NCBI RefSeq assembly: GCF_030272615.1
Contig: NC_081408.1
Coordinates: 404,619,389-404,681,388, forward strand
Source of the DNA: Cryptomeria japonica
Lineage: Eukaryota > Streptophyta > Pinopsida > Cupressales > Cupressaceae
Direction: 5' to 3'
Length of the DNA: 62,000 bases
Part shown: positions 11,085-22,772 of the stretch, piece after piece
Numbering within the stretch: the first letter of the stretch is position 1
How the letters are laid out: each line of letters starts with the position of its first letter
Notes under the pieces: model-generated
What the model was told of the DNA's origin: nothing
The model's input: the letters and a program-made list of their open reading frames with translations, nothing else
Database searches by the model: none
Made by a program: the position numbers and the translations under genes

Positions 11085-11611
11085 TTGAAGGAAAGATTCA
11101 GAAGACCAAAAGAGAAGATTGCACTGCATGCTAAAGTTGAAACTAGATTATGGATCATGTATTCTAGATACTCGAATCACACAATCGAAGAAAAAGACAA
11201 ATTTATCACTCTGAAGAAGTATGATGGTGGATCTATCAAATTTATAGGAGAGAAAGTTGCACCGATTTGTGGAATAAGAAGCATCTTGATTGATGGTAAT
11301 CATAAAACTAATGGTGTTTATTATGTAGAAGGATTGAGATATAGTCTATTGAGTGTTAGTCATATGTGTTGTACAAGTTATGAAGTTGATTTCACAAAAA
11401 CTAGATCTATGATTAGAAAAGGTAGAACCAGAAATTTGGTAGCAGAAGGAATCAAGACAAGTGGAAATGTTTATTATATAAAAAAATTGAGGTGGAAATA
11501 GATGTTATCTAAGTTAGAGTAATTAATTCTAGTTATGGAATAATAGGATGGGACATGTTAACTTTGATAACACGATAAAGATCAATAACTATAAAGTAGT
11601 AAGAGATTTAG
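11085..11611 (+). pseudogene. Copia protease and start of GAG-pre-integrase, cut by the gypsy insertion
   Basis: 11,085-11,501 is one open frame of 138 codons. At about 11,148 it reads WIMYSRYSNH where copia proteases have WIxDSGxSxH, so both the catalytic Asp and the following Gly are lost. The DGNHK...GVYYVEGLRYSLLSVSHMC segment is the normal continuation of the protease/linker. After a short out-of-frame stretch, LWNNRMGHVNF (about 11,531-11,563) is the start of the HHCC region, with the first His (usually LWHxRxGH) now Asn. The frame then runs into the CAAGG target site at 11,612-11,616 and resumes at 40,028 without loss. Confidence 0.85.
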
Positions 11612-11738
11612 CAAGGTGTAATGCCCGCCAAAATACCTTAGAGAAATAATCTAAATTCTACTAACAAATGAAAATAATTTTTTTTAAAAAGAAACCATAA
11701 TGCTATCATAACATTGAAAAAACAAGGAAAATGAAGCC

Positions 11739-13382
11739 ATGGCAAGTGCAGAGCGAAAAGGAGCGGGAATCCCAAATTTCAAATTGGGAAATGGCGGAAT
11801 CCCTGGGAACAGCGGATTTCCTAGAGATTGCAGTTTCTCTGGGATTGGAACTGGCGATCAGGCAGGGGGTCAGGCACCTCAAGGGTCAAAAGAGGAAAAG
11901 GAAAAAGAAAAACTAAGAGAGGACAAAGATTCAAACCCCAGGGACCCACACGACAGAGGTAAAGGAAAAAAATGGTCTTCGCTCTTCGGAGTGAAACCGC
12001 TGGTTAAATCTGGGCTCCTAGAAGTAACAAACATTTCAGACCCTGCCTCTAGACAGTTTGCTATTTCTGTTCCAGACAAAGTGGTCGATATGACTGTTTC
12101 TGTCCTTTCTATGACATTAGTAGGATGATTCTCTGGCTTTAGGCCTAACATTGATGATGTTAGGAATTTTGTAAGGAGAAAATGGCTTGTTAAAGGACAA
12201 GTGGAAGTGGCAGCGCTGCCCAGAGGGTTTTTTACCTTCACTTTCAACTCTGAAGAAGACATGAATAAAGCTCTTTGCGAAGGCCCTTGGATGTTTGGCA
12301 AGGCATCCCTAGCTCTTCAGAAATGGGCACCAAACCTCGTCCTTGAGGAATCCTTCTTTATTTCTGCACTTGTCTGGACGCACCTCTTGGGTCTTCCGTT
12401 GGAACATTGGAATGAGGAAGTCTTCAAGGGTATTGTGAAATCCTTTGGAGAACTCTTGTCGATCGACCTGGTGATGATGGTTAAATCAAGGTTAGTCTTT
12501 TCTCGCATCTGCATAAATATTAATCAAATGATAGATATGCCTCAATCCATAGACATCATTTCTAAACTTGGAAAATGGTCCCAAGCTATTGAATATGAAT
12601 CTCTACCATTTGCTTGTTTCCACTGCAAAAAATCAGGGCATTGGGCTAAATCATGTCCACTCAAGAAAAACAAGGAAAACGAGATTGATAGCAACAACAA
12701 GAACAAAAAGACCTGGCAAATGATAAATAAAAAAGGAGACTCATCAATATCTAAGAGTAACCAAAATAAGGATATGACGGATCTTATGAATGAAGCCAAG
12801 AGGAATGGGAGTAGTAGCAACGACCAACAAGATTGTGTTTTCTCCAATGACCAACCAGAGAGAACTAAAGAAGTAGAGAAAGGAACTGAATTGAAGAATA
12901 AAAAAAACCCAGAGGACCGGGAGATTGGATCTGTTAGTTAGGAGAAGGAAGAATCCATTCCAAACTAGGAGGCTGGATCAGTGAGTCAAGAGAAGGAAGA
13001 GATCATTCCAGCCCTATCACTATCAAAACCAGCTGAGGAAAACTTTTATGAAGCTCAAGACCCTTTTGATTCTGAGCCTTTACTACTTTTAACCAATGGA
13101 AGCCCAAAGCCCAACCTCTGTAAAACCCCTTCTCATAGTGTGGATTTGATGGATGGGAATCTCCAGATATTCAGATCGAGAGAAGGAAAATCGAACAAGG
13201 AGGATTTCAATGGAGGAATCTCAACTTGAAGCAAGATCAAGAAAAAGGCAGATGTTGGAAGTCAGAACAACAAGAAGGGTAGGCCATCCCTAAAACATCA
13301 AAGGGAACAGGAAAGCTAGAAGAACCGTGCTGATGGAACATAGTGTTCCATTGAGTCAACCCTATCCCCAGTTAAAGTATGA
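11739..13382 (+). pseudogene. LINE ORF1: RNA-binding Gag-like protein (DUF4283 plus CCHC knuckle)
   Basis: 547 codons in one unbroken frame apart from stop substitutions. The order is: basic/acidic N-terminal region, then a DUF4283-type domain (about residues 85-270) with FSGFRPNIDDVRNFVRRKW, GQVEVAALPRGFFTFTF and LPLEHW, then a perfect CX2CX4HX4C knuckle (CFHCKKSGHWAKSC, 12,615-12,656), then a Lys/Asn/Glu-rich tail. In-frame stops are TGA 12,126 (likely CGA, since families read GRFSGFRP), TAG 12,939, TAG 12,966, TGA 13,227 and two TAGs near 13,318 and 13,342. The tail contains a duplicated SVSxEKEE segment; its second copy reads SVSQEKEE, which supports CAG as the origin of the 12,939 TAG. 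The natural stop TGA (13,380) overlaps the ORF2 ATG as ATGA. In live L1 elements this protein coats the RNA. Confidence 0.88.
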
Positions 13383-16300
13383 AGATAATATCCTGGAATA
13401 TCAGAGGGCTGAACGCCCCTCATAAGCAGGATGTGTTATGGAACATCATCAAAGATCATAAACCGGATGTAGTCCTTGTTCAGGAAACCAAGATGTCTAA
13501 AGAAAAAGTTGAAAAGACTAGAATTTTCAAAGATAATGGAGTCATAGGATCAAACTCGGAGGGAGCTTCCAGAGGAACTGCGATTTTTGGGAACCAAAAA
13601 AGTATTACTGGAAAGGAAATCATCTCTGCTTCTAATAGGATCTTTGTTCAGCTTGAGCATATCAAGGACAACTTTGTCTTGGTTTTATCTAATGTCTATG
13701 TGCCTAATACCAAATCTAGGAAAGCTAAATATTGGAAAAGCCTTGCAGCTGATAGACTCCAGTTTGCTGATCAAAGCTGGATTATTATGGGAGACTTCAA
13801 TTCCCTGCTCAAAGATGAAGAGAAGATGGGAGGTATCCTCTTACAACTTGATGGGAAACAAGACCTCATGGACTTCATTAATGACCAAGCTCTCATTGAT
13901 GTGGATCTCCAGGGCATCAATTTCACCTGGACCAATAGAAGAACTGGAGCTGATCTGATTCAAGTCAAGCTTGATAGATCTTTAATTTCTCCTGACTAGC
14001 TTTCCAAGTATAGTTGTTCCCTTGCCTCTGTGATCAAAATTGGTTCAGACCATTACCCCATCTCCTTTACTGCCAACTCTTTTTCGGCAAAGAGAAACTT
14101 CCCTTTCAGATTTGAAAAAGCTTGGCTCTCCCATCCTTCTCTGGAAGCTTGCATTGCTGAATGGTGGAACTCTGAAGTGGAGGGTCAGGCTCTTTTTAGA
14201 ATTGCCAAAAAGCTCAACATCATAAAAGCCAAAATTAAATCTTGGAACAAAGAGTTTTTTGGGGACATATTCAAGAACAAAAGTAGGGTCAAAGCTAAAA
14301 TAAAGTATGTTCAGGATAGAATCCAAGAGGTGGGGTTGATCGAAGATCTTAGGACGGCTGAAAATGATCTTTTATCTAAATGCCACTCCATCATTTCTAA
14401 TGAAGAGACTTTCTAGAGACAAAGATCCAGAGCCTTGTTTCTGAAGGAAGGCGATAAAAATACCCGCTTCTTTCACTTAACTGCTCTTAAGCATAGGGCA
14501 GTCAATAGAATATCTATTCTAAATTGCAATAAAGGCATCTTAACAGAGGATTGTGACATTAGGAAGGAAGCTCTCGAGCATTTCAGTACCCTATTGGGTG
14601 ATGTGGATATCCTGGATTTCAGCAAGCAAAACACCCTTTTACAAGCTATCCCTCCTATCCTATCGAAAGCTGATAACCACCTTTTATCCCGTATTCCCTC
14701 TAATCTGGAAATCAAAAAGGTGGTGTTCTCCTTTCAGGGTGATAAATCCCCTGGTCCGAACGGCTTCCCCATGTTTTTCTTCCAAAATTTTTGGCACATA
14801 GTGGAGGCTGACATATGCAATGGTGTTAAGGAATTCTTTGGCTCTAGAAGACTCCTAAAGGAACTGAACTCCACCTTCATTGTCCTAATCCCAAAGATCC
14901 CTGGAGCTGATTCTCTTAACAAGTTTAGACCCATCAGCTTGTGTAACTCTGTCTACAAGATCTTATCTAAGGTTCTAACTTCCAGGTTATTGGAAATTCT
15001 ACCAAGGATTATATCTATCCAACAGAATGGCTTTGTCCCCGGAAGATAGATTTTGGACTCCATCATTTATGTCCATGAAAACATCCACTCCCTGAAAGTG
15101 GCGAATAACTAGGGATTTTTCTTAAAGTTAGACATGGCTAAAGCTTTTGATAAAGTGAACTGGCAGTTTCTCCTTAGGATCATGAAAGCGTTTGGTTTTG
15201 GTGACAAAGTTATTCAGCTCTACTCTCAACTTATGGAAACTTCCTCCTCTGCCATTATTGTCAATGGCTCCCTGTCTAGTTTCTTTAAAAGCTCTAGAGG
15301 TCTCAGATAGGAGGACCCCATATCCCCTATCCTGTTCACTATTCTTGCTGAATGCCTGGGAAGATTCATCCTTAAAAATGTGGAAGATGGCAATCTTAAG
15401 GGTCTAAAACCTTCTTCATCCAATGTTGTCTGCTCTCATGAACAATTCATTGATGACTCTATTACCATGGGGGAAGCCCCCATCTCAGAAGCTAAAAATA
15501 TGAAGATTATTCTGAATACCTATGAATCTGCCTCTAGCCAAAAAATCAACTGGGATAAAAGCTCTATGTTTTCATCAATACCTCGGTTCAAAGGCAAATA
15601 AGGATTGGCAGGATTCTTGGCTGCAACATCTTTGAGTTTCCCTCTACCTATCTAGGGCTTCCTCTGTGTCTCAAGCCTGAGGATTCCTTCTGGAACAAGC
15701 TAATTGATAGATTTAACTTGAAACTTACTGGCTAGAAAGGGGTTGTCCTAAGTCAAGCAAGAAAAATCACTCTGCTCAAAGCCACTCTCCAAAATCTTCC
15801 TGTGTATGCTCCTAGCTTGTTCAAAATCCCCTCAAAGTTTGCAGAAGCCATTGAAAAAATCCAAAAAAAGTTCCTTTGGTCGGGAATGAAAGTTAAAAAT
15901 AGAATTCCCCTTATTGCCTGGAATAAAATTTGTTCCCCTAAGGCCTTTGGTGGGTTGGGCTTAAGGAACATTGGTTCTATGAATAAAGCTTTATTAGCCA
16001 AACAAATATGGAGATTCAAAGGGGAGGAAAGAGAATGGAACTCTATCTGGAAAAACAAATATCTCTATATGCAACCTTCTAAGGAAGAATTCTTTGACAA
16101 CTCTTTTAATGTTGAAGGATCCGCCATATGGAATGTTGTGCAATTAGCTAAAAGCTAGGCTGCTACTGGCAGAACTTGGAACCTTGGAGATGGGAGGAGA
16201 ATAAGATTTTGGGAAGATAGATGGGTCCTGAATAAACCTCTAGAGGAAATCCCAATCCTTAAAGATTGGAAAGACCGATTCAAAAGCAGGTATGGAGAAA

Positions 16301-17559
16301 TGGTAAGAGATTACTGCAGAAATGGGAAATGGATTGACTTTAGCCAGCAGTGTCTAGGACTCAAGTTCCTTCAAATAGCTCTCTCTGCTAAAATCCCTAG
16401 AGACAACAAAGATGACAGATTGATATGGAGGGAAACTCTGGATGGGAAATACTTTGTTTCCTCTGTTGTGGCTATTCATAATGTCCCAGTGGAAGAAATT
16501 CCCATCTGGGCTAAAGTCTAGAACAAGAAGTTAGTTCCTAAGGTCAATATCTTCCTCTGGATTTTCATCCAAAATAAGGTATTAACCCTTGACAATCTTC
16601 ACAAAAGAGGTATTATTTTTCCTAACAGGTGTTCTCTTTGCTGTAGGGAAGAAGAGACAACATGCCATATTCTCAATCAATGCACTTTTAGCCAGGATAT
16701 CTGGAAAATCATCCTTTCTAGGTGGAACCTGAGCTGGGTCTTCCCAAACTCTCTTGGTGACACCTGGCTTCAATGGCATTGCCCTAATTCTAATCCTAAA
16801 ATTGTGGAGACCTGGAAACTTACTCTGTCAATTTTTATCTAGAATATCTGGAAAGAGTGCAACAACAGGATTTTTAGGGATAAAAGGGCTTTTCCTGAAG
16901 TGGTTGCGGATAAAATCTTTAGGAGCATCTTTGAATGCCTCTACTGCACTGAACAGGGACCTGCTACTAAAGATGATTTTAAAGACAGGTGCAACCTTTC
17001 TATCACTACTACTACAAAGGAAACTGGAAGAGAAGGTCTAGTTTGGTGTTTTCCCCCACAGGGATGGATTAAGGCTAACTTTGATGAGGCCTCTAAAGGG
17101 AATCTAGGTAAAGCTGGATATAGGGGCATTGTTAGGAATTTTGTTGGAAGTTGTCTTAAGGCGGTGGCTGGTCTTCTGGGGAATCAAACTAGCCATTTTG
17201 GTGAAGCCTCTGCAACCTTGAATACCTTAATTATAGCCAAAAATCTAAATTATGATAAAATACGACTTGAGGGAGATTCACTCAATATTATAAAGTGCTT
17301 AAAGGGGGAATCGGAGCCTTCCTAGTCTATTGAAAATATCATCATGAAAGCTAGGGAGATCATTGCCAGTTTCAAAGAAATTATTATTCAACATGCCTTC
17401 AAAGAGCAAAACAGCATGGCAGATTGCTTAGCAAATACTGGAGTTAACTCTGACTCCCAAATGATTTGGCATGCGGAGGATCTCAATTTAAATATCAAAG
17501 ATCTCATTAGAAAGGATCGTTATATGGGGAGAGAAGGACAATTTAATCATGACAAGTAA
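13379..17559 (+). pseudogene. LINE ORF2: endonuclease, reverse transcriptase and RNase H
   Basis: About 1,393 codons. The start is the ATG inside ATGA. The apurinic-type endonuclease domain (13,379-14,090) shows ISWNIRGLN, VQETK, GDFNS and GSDHYPI. RT (about 14,435-15,600) shows KEGDKNTRFFH, FRPISLCN, NGFVPGR, KLDMAKAFDKV and FIDD (usually FADD). A zf-RVT region (about 16,510-16,720) reads FLWIF...KVLTLDNLHKRG...CSLC...HILNQC. RNase H (about 17,055-17,320) reads KANFDEASKGN, GEASATLN and LEGDS, with Asp-Glu-Asp retained. There are ten in-frame TAG stops (13,997; 14,414; 15,047; 15,110; 15,308; 15,733; 16,156; 16,519; 16,840; 17,323) and one frameshift at about 15,598. No in-frame TGA occurs. 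The natural end is TAA at 17,557. Confidence 0.93.
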
Positions 17560-19278
17560 AAAGCATCATTTATGCCTTGCTAGAAAGGCCATCATTACTT
17601 GGCGTCACAGCAGATCTTCTATTATCTCTAATAAAGTGTCGCACGCTTTGTGGGTTACCTAGTTTGAAAACTTGAGCAACATCAAGAAAGAAGGTGATAA
17701 CTTGCAGAGAAACAGAGCAGACAACCCATATCTGAAGATAGGAGGAGACCTAAGGTGGGAAGAACCAAACAATACATCGACCTCAAAAGTGATGCCAAAA
17801 GTATGGGCGAAATTGGAGAAGGGCTCTCTTACCAACTTCATGGAGAAACTTGAAGACTATGACAAAGGTAGGGTTAACTTAGCCATTTCCAAGATTTTTG
17901 AAAACTGGTCTAATGGCTCTTTTAAACTTTATGGAGTTAAGTTTAAGCTGGACGCTAGGCTCATTTCCACTGTGACCAGAATGCCCCACTCTAGGCTTAA
18001 TTTCTTTTGAGACCTTAAGTTCTCCAACAATGCGGTTAACCTGTTCCTGTGAAAAGAGAAAGAGAGAGCTAAAATTGGCAAGGCTACTGGGGGCTACTAC
18101 GAAGCTGCAAACATCAAGAAGTTGTGGGGCTGGGTTCTGAACGCAATTATGGAGTACATCATGGTTGAAGGCCATTTTTGCAGGGCCCACACCTACCACT
18201 TGTGCTCTTAAACCATTTCAGACACGACAAAAAGGTGTCCCTGCCCTACTACCTTTTTTAGTTCCTCTCTAGGTCCCTCAATAAACACAGGACTAACCCT
18301 TCCAACCCGATTCTCCACTGTGGGCTTCTGCTGCTCATCTATGAGCATTGCAAAACCCTCACCCCACTGGAAAATAAGGGGATTTCTGCCTCTCCGGGCA
18401 AGAGAAAGATGGAAGAGGGAGAAACTAGCAAGGAGAAGGTGTCCTCCAGCAAAAAATGGAAAAGCGTCCCTGGGTTGGAAACAGAGGACATTGTTAAGGA
18501 AAGCAGCGGAATGGAGATGGATGAATCCAATGGTGAAGACAACTAGAAAGACGAGGAGCTGGGTAATGAGGAAGAAAGTGGCAATAATGAGCCTGGTCAA
18601 GAAAGCCCTACCCTCAGTGAATACCCTGGTAAGGGCATTAGCCATCTGATGGAAGAAGCGGAACCCAAGGATAATGAGGAAATCAAAGTGAATTCTGGGA
18701 AGGAAATGAACAAAAACTCTGAGAAGGACCTGACTGAGGATAGGGATAGCGAGGACAAGGAAAGTGCTAGTAAAGGGCTTATCCTGGATAACCTCAAGAA
18801 GCTCTCTGAGGCCAGAATGGATTTCGATAGATGGACCTACGAGACCCTAAAAAACCTGGATAAGAAAGGGATAAAAATGGATGAAAAGAGGGAGGATGAA
18901 AATAGAGAGCAAATTAATTGGAAGCAGGAAATGGAGAATAAGGTAAAATCATTGGAAGAGGGAAAAGAAGTGATGAAAAATATGATGGGAGTTATCCCAA
19001 GTATCCTCTTTGCTATCACTAAAAATGTGGAGGACATCGCCAAGGTCGTTGATCATACCTACACTCCTAAACTAGTCGTGGATCTTGACCTGGAGGAAGA
19101 GACCATCCAGACTAGAAGCGGTGATGCTAATCCGGTGGGTGGTACTGCGAAGAGAACCAGGGCTAGTATCAAGAAAGTTGTGGTTGCTTTGGCAAAGGAT
19201 CCCCCTAACTTCAAAGACAACATCAAAGAGTTGTATGATATCAGCAACACCCTGGCTAAAGCCCTGGAAAAAATCTGA
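17549..19278 (+). pseudogene. LINE ORF3: additional protein of unknown function
   Basis: About 576 codons. The ATG at 17,549 lies within the last 11 nt of ORF2 (ATGACAAGTAA), in another frame. The N-terminal half (about residues 40-260) contains LYGVKFKLDARLISTVTRMP, AHTYHLC, LNHFRH, KKVSLPYY and LLLLIYEHCK. From memory this resembles the 'putative plant transposon protein' domain seen in plant retroelements (inference, not searched). A basic linker (GKRKMEEGE..., SSKKWK) is followed by an acidic stretch and a helical, Lys/Glu-rich C-terminus (18,820-19,278) ending NTLAKALEKI. Defects are TAG 17,660, TGA 18,008, TGA 18,050, a frameshift near 18,205, and further TAGs near 18,257 and 18,544. 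The C-terminal pattern KxTxASxKKxV...AKxLxK recurs in the LINE fragment at 22,773, so the ORF appears conserved. Role unknown; no enzyme motif seen. Confidence 0.78.
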
Positions 19279-19444
19279 ATGCTGGAAGGCGTGCTGGCTT
19301 TTTGGGGCTTTTTTGGGTTTTCTTCGGTTTTCCACTGGTTTTTTGTGGTTTCTATTCTTTTTTGTTTCTAGTAGCTTTGTTGTTTAAGTTTTGCTTGTAA
19401 AGGGCTTCAGGGCCCCTTCGAAACTTGCTTTTTCCTTAATCAAA
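19279..19444 (+). promoter_or_regulatory. 3' UTR/tail of the LINE with a conserved terminal hairpin-like word
   Basis: GT-rich UTR, then TGTAAAGGGCTTCAGGGCCCCTTCG, where AAGGGC can pair with GCCCCTT, then AAACTTGCTTTTTCCTTAATCAAAA. The fragment at 22,773-23,235 ends with the related TGTAAAGGGTTTCGGGTCGCTTC and ...TATAATCAAAAA. Preservation in two diverged copies suggests the end recognised by their reverse transcriptase (inference). Confidence 0.6.
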
Positions 19445-21235
19445 AACATTAACATAAATCAATATAACATCATCTCGTTGCAAGATATCATAAGTGTACA
19501 TGTACGAAAAACTTAAATAAACATTATGCAAGCGGAGAAATTCAATTAACATGTCTCTGCAACATAACCATTCCCTAGGGTATCTTAACGTCACTACTTG
19601 AAAACATTCTATTACAACACTTATCTATCTATAAGATCATATCTACTATCCTCTAACCATTTACTTTCCATGCATCTAGAATATCATTATCACTTATGCA
19701 TAGATCATTCACATAGTAATTTCTATGAAAGCATTCTAGGATACATCTAATCACAATAACCACCTAGACACTCAAATAAGAATCAATGCTATTATTCTAA
19801 CCTTTCTGTCATTCATTTCATAACATGGTATAACACAATTCTATCATTTAATTATATATACATCTTAATACATATAAACTATACCATTTCATTTTCACAT
19901 AGATCTAATAAACTCATATTACGTAATGAACATCTGATACATCAAGGAACTCTTCTCCTAAGTCACTACATCATGTCCTATTATAATTTCATGTACAATT
20001 ACATAAATATGCCTATTTCAAAGATGCATAATCATTGTTACAATTGCAAATCATCATGATATAATATCTTCCTTCCATGAACATAGAAATCATCTCCGAA
20101 GTATAATCATATGAAGAATCCAAGAATCCACGCATGCTACATTCAAGAAGAATATTCCAATGGAAGAAGGCATTCAACCACCCGACCATGTGGAACCAAT
20201 CAAGGAACCACCCCCCATTCTAGGAGATGACAAAGGTTCCAACTCACACTAAAGACCTAAGATGACACCTATCAACCAAAGGATACAACATGTCATCACA
20301 AGACTCTGACATAAGAATGCAACACCAAAGTACAACACATGGCTAAATTAATGCAATCAACCTCCAAAGCCAAATCAATAAAACAAGGCATATAGAAAAC
20401 GGATACATGTGGGCTAGATTTTCATCACATGCTAACCTCATGTGGCATCTATATCCACTTTGGAGTTACTCAAGGGAGATCAGGTATACCATTCCAACAG
20501 TCTTCCCAATCTAGCATCCCAAAAACACCTCCCAAGGTCCGTCCAATTGGGGCATACAATATCATATTATTTATCTTGATTAGGTGTATTCATAAATACC
20601 CATCCCACTAATCAATTATTATTATGTTATCACTAGCAATTATACCGTCAACTCTTCATGTGGTTCCATAGGTTTAGACACCCTTCCTAGAGATCTAGTA
20701 CTCACAACCTAGGTCCAACACATGCAAGATCCCACTCCCCCAACCATGAACCAAGGCCATAAGGTAAATGCACATCCATATAACATAAAATTGCATCATG
20801 AAGGCTCAAAATAGGTTTAAGAACATATACAACAAACTGAACACCAAATTGAGCAAGAGGACTCACAAGCCATATGCATAGAAAGAAGCATTCCATCAAA
20901 TCAGCTTAAATATAAGCCAATCATGAATAAAAAATAATAAAAGAGATGAAAATAAAATCAAATCCTCAATAGTGAGGTATAACACATCTGACTAGAGTGA
21001 TACTAATAATCTCTCAATAGTGAGGCATTCTCCCTCTCACCGGAGTAACATATCGCACATGAAACACATCAATGGTAAGGCATGAACCCTCTTACTGGAG
21101 CATAAGAAACATCATAAGGAACAAAAACACACCATAATAAACTCAGATAATGTCAACACAGACTGCACAAGCCTCTAGAGTACTCACATAATCCAAAAAA
21201 TACACAAAAATAGCTTTAAAATGTCTTTCAGAGAC

Positions 21236-21540
21236 ACTCGGGATAGTTCAGTGCCCCTGATTCCCATATTAGCACCCTTGGTAGTTATGTTGGCACTTTT
21301 GGTACTTATCATATAATTTTTGGTTTATACTATGGCGTTTATAGTCTCCAAGATGGCATTTTTGGTCTAAATGTTTGCATCTGCAAATTAGGGCCCCTTG
21401 CACCCTTGGTATGTCTCTTAGTGCCCCTAGTATAAATAGTTGTGCTTCTAGGGGTGTAGGTCAGTGCCCTTAGTATGTAGGGTAGCATCCTTGGTCTAGA
21501 CAACAGTGTTCTTGGGTGTTCTTATAACGTTTTTGGAAGA
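21236..21540. repeat. Degenerate short repeats (GCACCCTTGGTA type) in the gypsy LTR
   Basis: Words of the type GYRCCYYTRGTA recur about every 20-40 bp: GTGCCCCTGATT, GCACCCTTGGTA, GCACTTTTGGTA, GCACCCTTGGTA, GTGCCCCTAGTA, GTGCCCTTAGTA, GCATCCTTGGTC. The homologous block in the other LTR is 37,015-37,275. It is GC-richer than its surroundings and may be an enhancer-like array (inference). Confidence 0.6.
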
Positions 21541-22772
21541 GGTACAAAAAATGACTCAATTCTGAGACATAAGGCTTAGGAAGGCTTAGGGGACCAAAAT
21601 GGCCCACATACTACACACAAAGGGTCTGAGACAACCATTATACATCAAGGACAACCAAAAACATCAATTGCATACTCGCTGGTAAACATTTCTTAGGAAA
21701 TCCTTTCTCTTACAGTGTCAAATCTGAGACTTTGGGAGCTAAATCAGCAAGGGAGAGAAGGAACAAGTTGCAAATATCATATAGAGACTCAAACAACACC
21801 AAAAAGGATCAATTGAAACTTATGCAAGTGGTTGGAATTGTCTACAAATTCAACAGTGCAGTCACAGAGAACTTGCAGCCATTAAACAAGAAGCCAGACT
21901 TCAAAACAATGCTCAATCAAGGGGAGATTTGAAATCAATACTCAAGAACACACAAATGCAATCTGTAGTTAAGATCTATAATTCATAGAAGCTAAAGACA
22001 TGATCAAACACAAAGAAAACACACAAGAGCTTTCGGCAATGCAATTTCTAGAAAATAGAATCATTGGAATGCAAATTCCCCGAATCATTACACTATCAAA
22101 GAACAATTAAAATACTGCAAATCAAAAAACCTTTTCCCCAAGCAATCTTTTCAAGACACTGCAAACCATCTTTCCAGAATCAAAAATACAGAGTGTCGGA
22201 AAATGGAACCAACTTGGAAAAAGATGAAACAAGATAAAATCTAAGAGTGCAATCCAAATCCAACAAAAACCTTCAACAAAATTAAATCCAAAGCCAATGC
22301 AAGATCTCCCAAAATCAAAATCTTCAAGCTCCTGAATTTTTCCAACCCCTGTGAATGCACAAGAAGTTGAATAAATACAAAAATTAAACTTAAAAACTAT
22401 ATTGCAAGTCGACCAATGAAAATATTCCAAGAACCCTATTATTTACCTAACTTGTATAGTTTTGAGGCATATATTATTTTCTCGATATAATTTACCTACC
22501 GATTAAAATTAAACCAATCATATGCAAGGGTAGGTAAATATATTCAAATACAATTTACCGACAATATGAACTTGTAAAAACACATTAAATAAATCTCCAT
22601 CACTCAATATAATCAATTAATAAATTAAGAGGATAAAGCCTTAGAAATAGGAACCCCGATTAAATTATAGAATCAAATCTCAAATATCAATAAATAAATT
22701 AATATAAGTCAATAAATCAAAAAAATCAAGAATAATAATAAATAAAATAAAGCAAAACAATAATAAATAGAT

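Larger units (their letters stand above)
11716..19444 (+). mobile_element. Full-length L1-type LINE with three overlapping ORFs
   Basis: A 7.7-kb insertion into the gypsy 3' LTR, antisense to that element. The empty site is visible in the other LTR (about 29,283). The flanking duplication is at least AACATT (11,710-11,715 and 19,445-19,450), short for a LINE. It has a short leader, ORF1 (11,739), ORF2 (13,379), ORF3 (17,549) and a 166-bp 3' UTR ending TAATCAAAA rather than a long poly-A. ORF1 and ORF2 are of plant L1 type (DUF4283 plus CCHC; EN, RT, zf-RVT, RNase H). A third ORF is not part of the usual plant L1 layout. The copy is dead: stops in each ORF and one frameshift each in ORF2 and ORF3. 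Confidence 0.93.
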
